A stretch of 64,000 bases of DNA from Exiguobacterium aurantiacum. Lineage in GTDB: Bacteria; Bacillota; Bacilli; Exiguobacteriales; Exiguobacteriaceae. The stretch is from positions 248,001 through 312,000 of the forward strand of contig NZ_MKXO01000002.1 of the NCBI RefSeq assembly GCF_001766415.1. The letters run 5' to 3'. Of the stretch, positions 63,339-64,000 are shown one piece after another (position 1 is the stretch's first letter; each line of letters opens with the position of its first letter). The translations under genes were made by a program, and so were the position numbers. The notes beneath the pieces were generated by a model. The model worked only from the letters and a program-made list of their open reading frames with translations, had not been told where the DNA came from and did not search any database.

Positions 63339-64000
<662 letters not shown>

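Overview
The window is chromosomal DNA of a low-to-mid GC Firmicute of the order Bacillales, most likely an Exiguobacterium. Reading right to left, the left arm keeps the Bacillus order rpoE - pyrG - spo0F - fbaA - transaldolase - murA-type gene - glpX, but an ABC transporter sits where rho would be expected. GC looks close to one half throughout. I see no rRNA, tRNA, CRISPR array, prophage or intact insertion sequence. Most genes are on the minus strand in short operons closed by strong hairpin terminators.

Layout. 1-14.7 kb: central carbon and nucleotide genes (glpX, degenerate murA paralogue, tal, fbaA, spo0F, glpD, an Old Yellow Enzyme, an AraC-type regulator, pyrG with a CTP-type attenuator, rpoE). 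14.8-26.2 kb: an MFS-like transporter, a HemAT-type oxygen sensor, mgtE, a fadF-like electron transfer protein with a FadR-type operator, small unknowns and a GH13 glucosidase. 26.2-37.0 kb: a surface polysaccharide locus (EpsC/CapD-type dehydratase, epimerase, two CapK-like adenylating enzymes, nucleotide sugar dehydrogenase, glycosyltransferase, formyltransferase-like protein). It is bracketed by two four-repeat HNR-type (homing-endonuclease-associated repeat) proteins, one of them frameshifted at a run of seven A. 37.0-40.3 kb: SbtA-type bicarbonate permease with a structured, attenuator-bearing leader, a DUF2294/MpsC-like gene, speB and speE. 40.4-45.9 kb: EAL phosphodiesterase, small lipoprotein, cardiolipin synthase, VTT protein, DAACS symporter, YwhD. 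45.9-50.7 kb: MurNAc recycling (mupG, murP, murQ, a GNAT gene, murR). 50.8-55.8 kb: zinc metallopeptidase, VLRF1-type protein, tautomerase, Na/Pi cotransporter, YwfO-type HD hydrolase. 55.9-61.7 kb: lipoate relay genes lipL, lipA and lipM, with degV and nagZ between. 61.7-64 kb: fatty acid desaturase and the C-terminal part of a secreted alpha-amylase.

How the genes work together: NagZ outside the cell feeds MurP/MurQ/MupG under MurR. LipL, LipA and LipM supply protein lipoylation. SbtA and the MpsC-like protein both point to inorganic carbon uptake.

Most interesting: (i) the roughly 175-nt leader of sbtA, with a near-consensus promoter, mutually exclusive helices and an intrinsic terminator just before the ribosome binding site, which I cannot match to a known riboswitch; (ii) the paired HNR-repeat proteins around the polysaccharide locus, with a possible A7 on/off switch; (iii) a MurA paralogue lacking the catalytic cysteine and other active-site residues.
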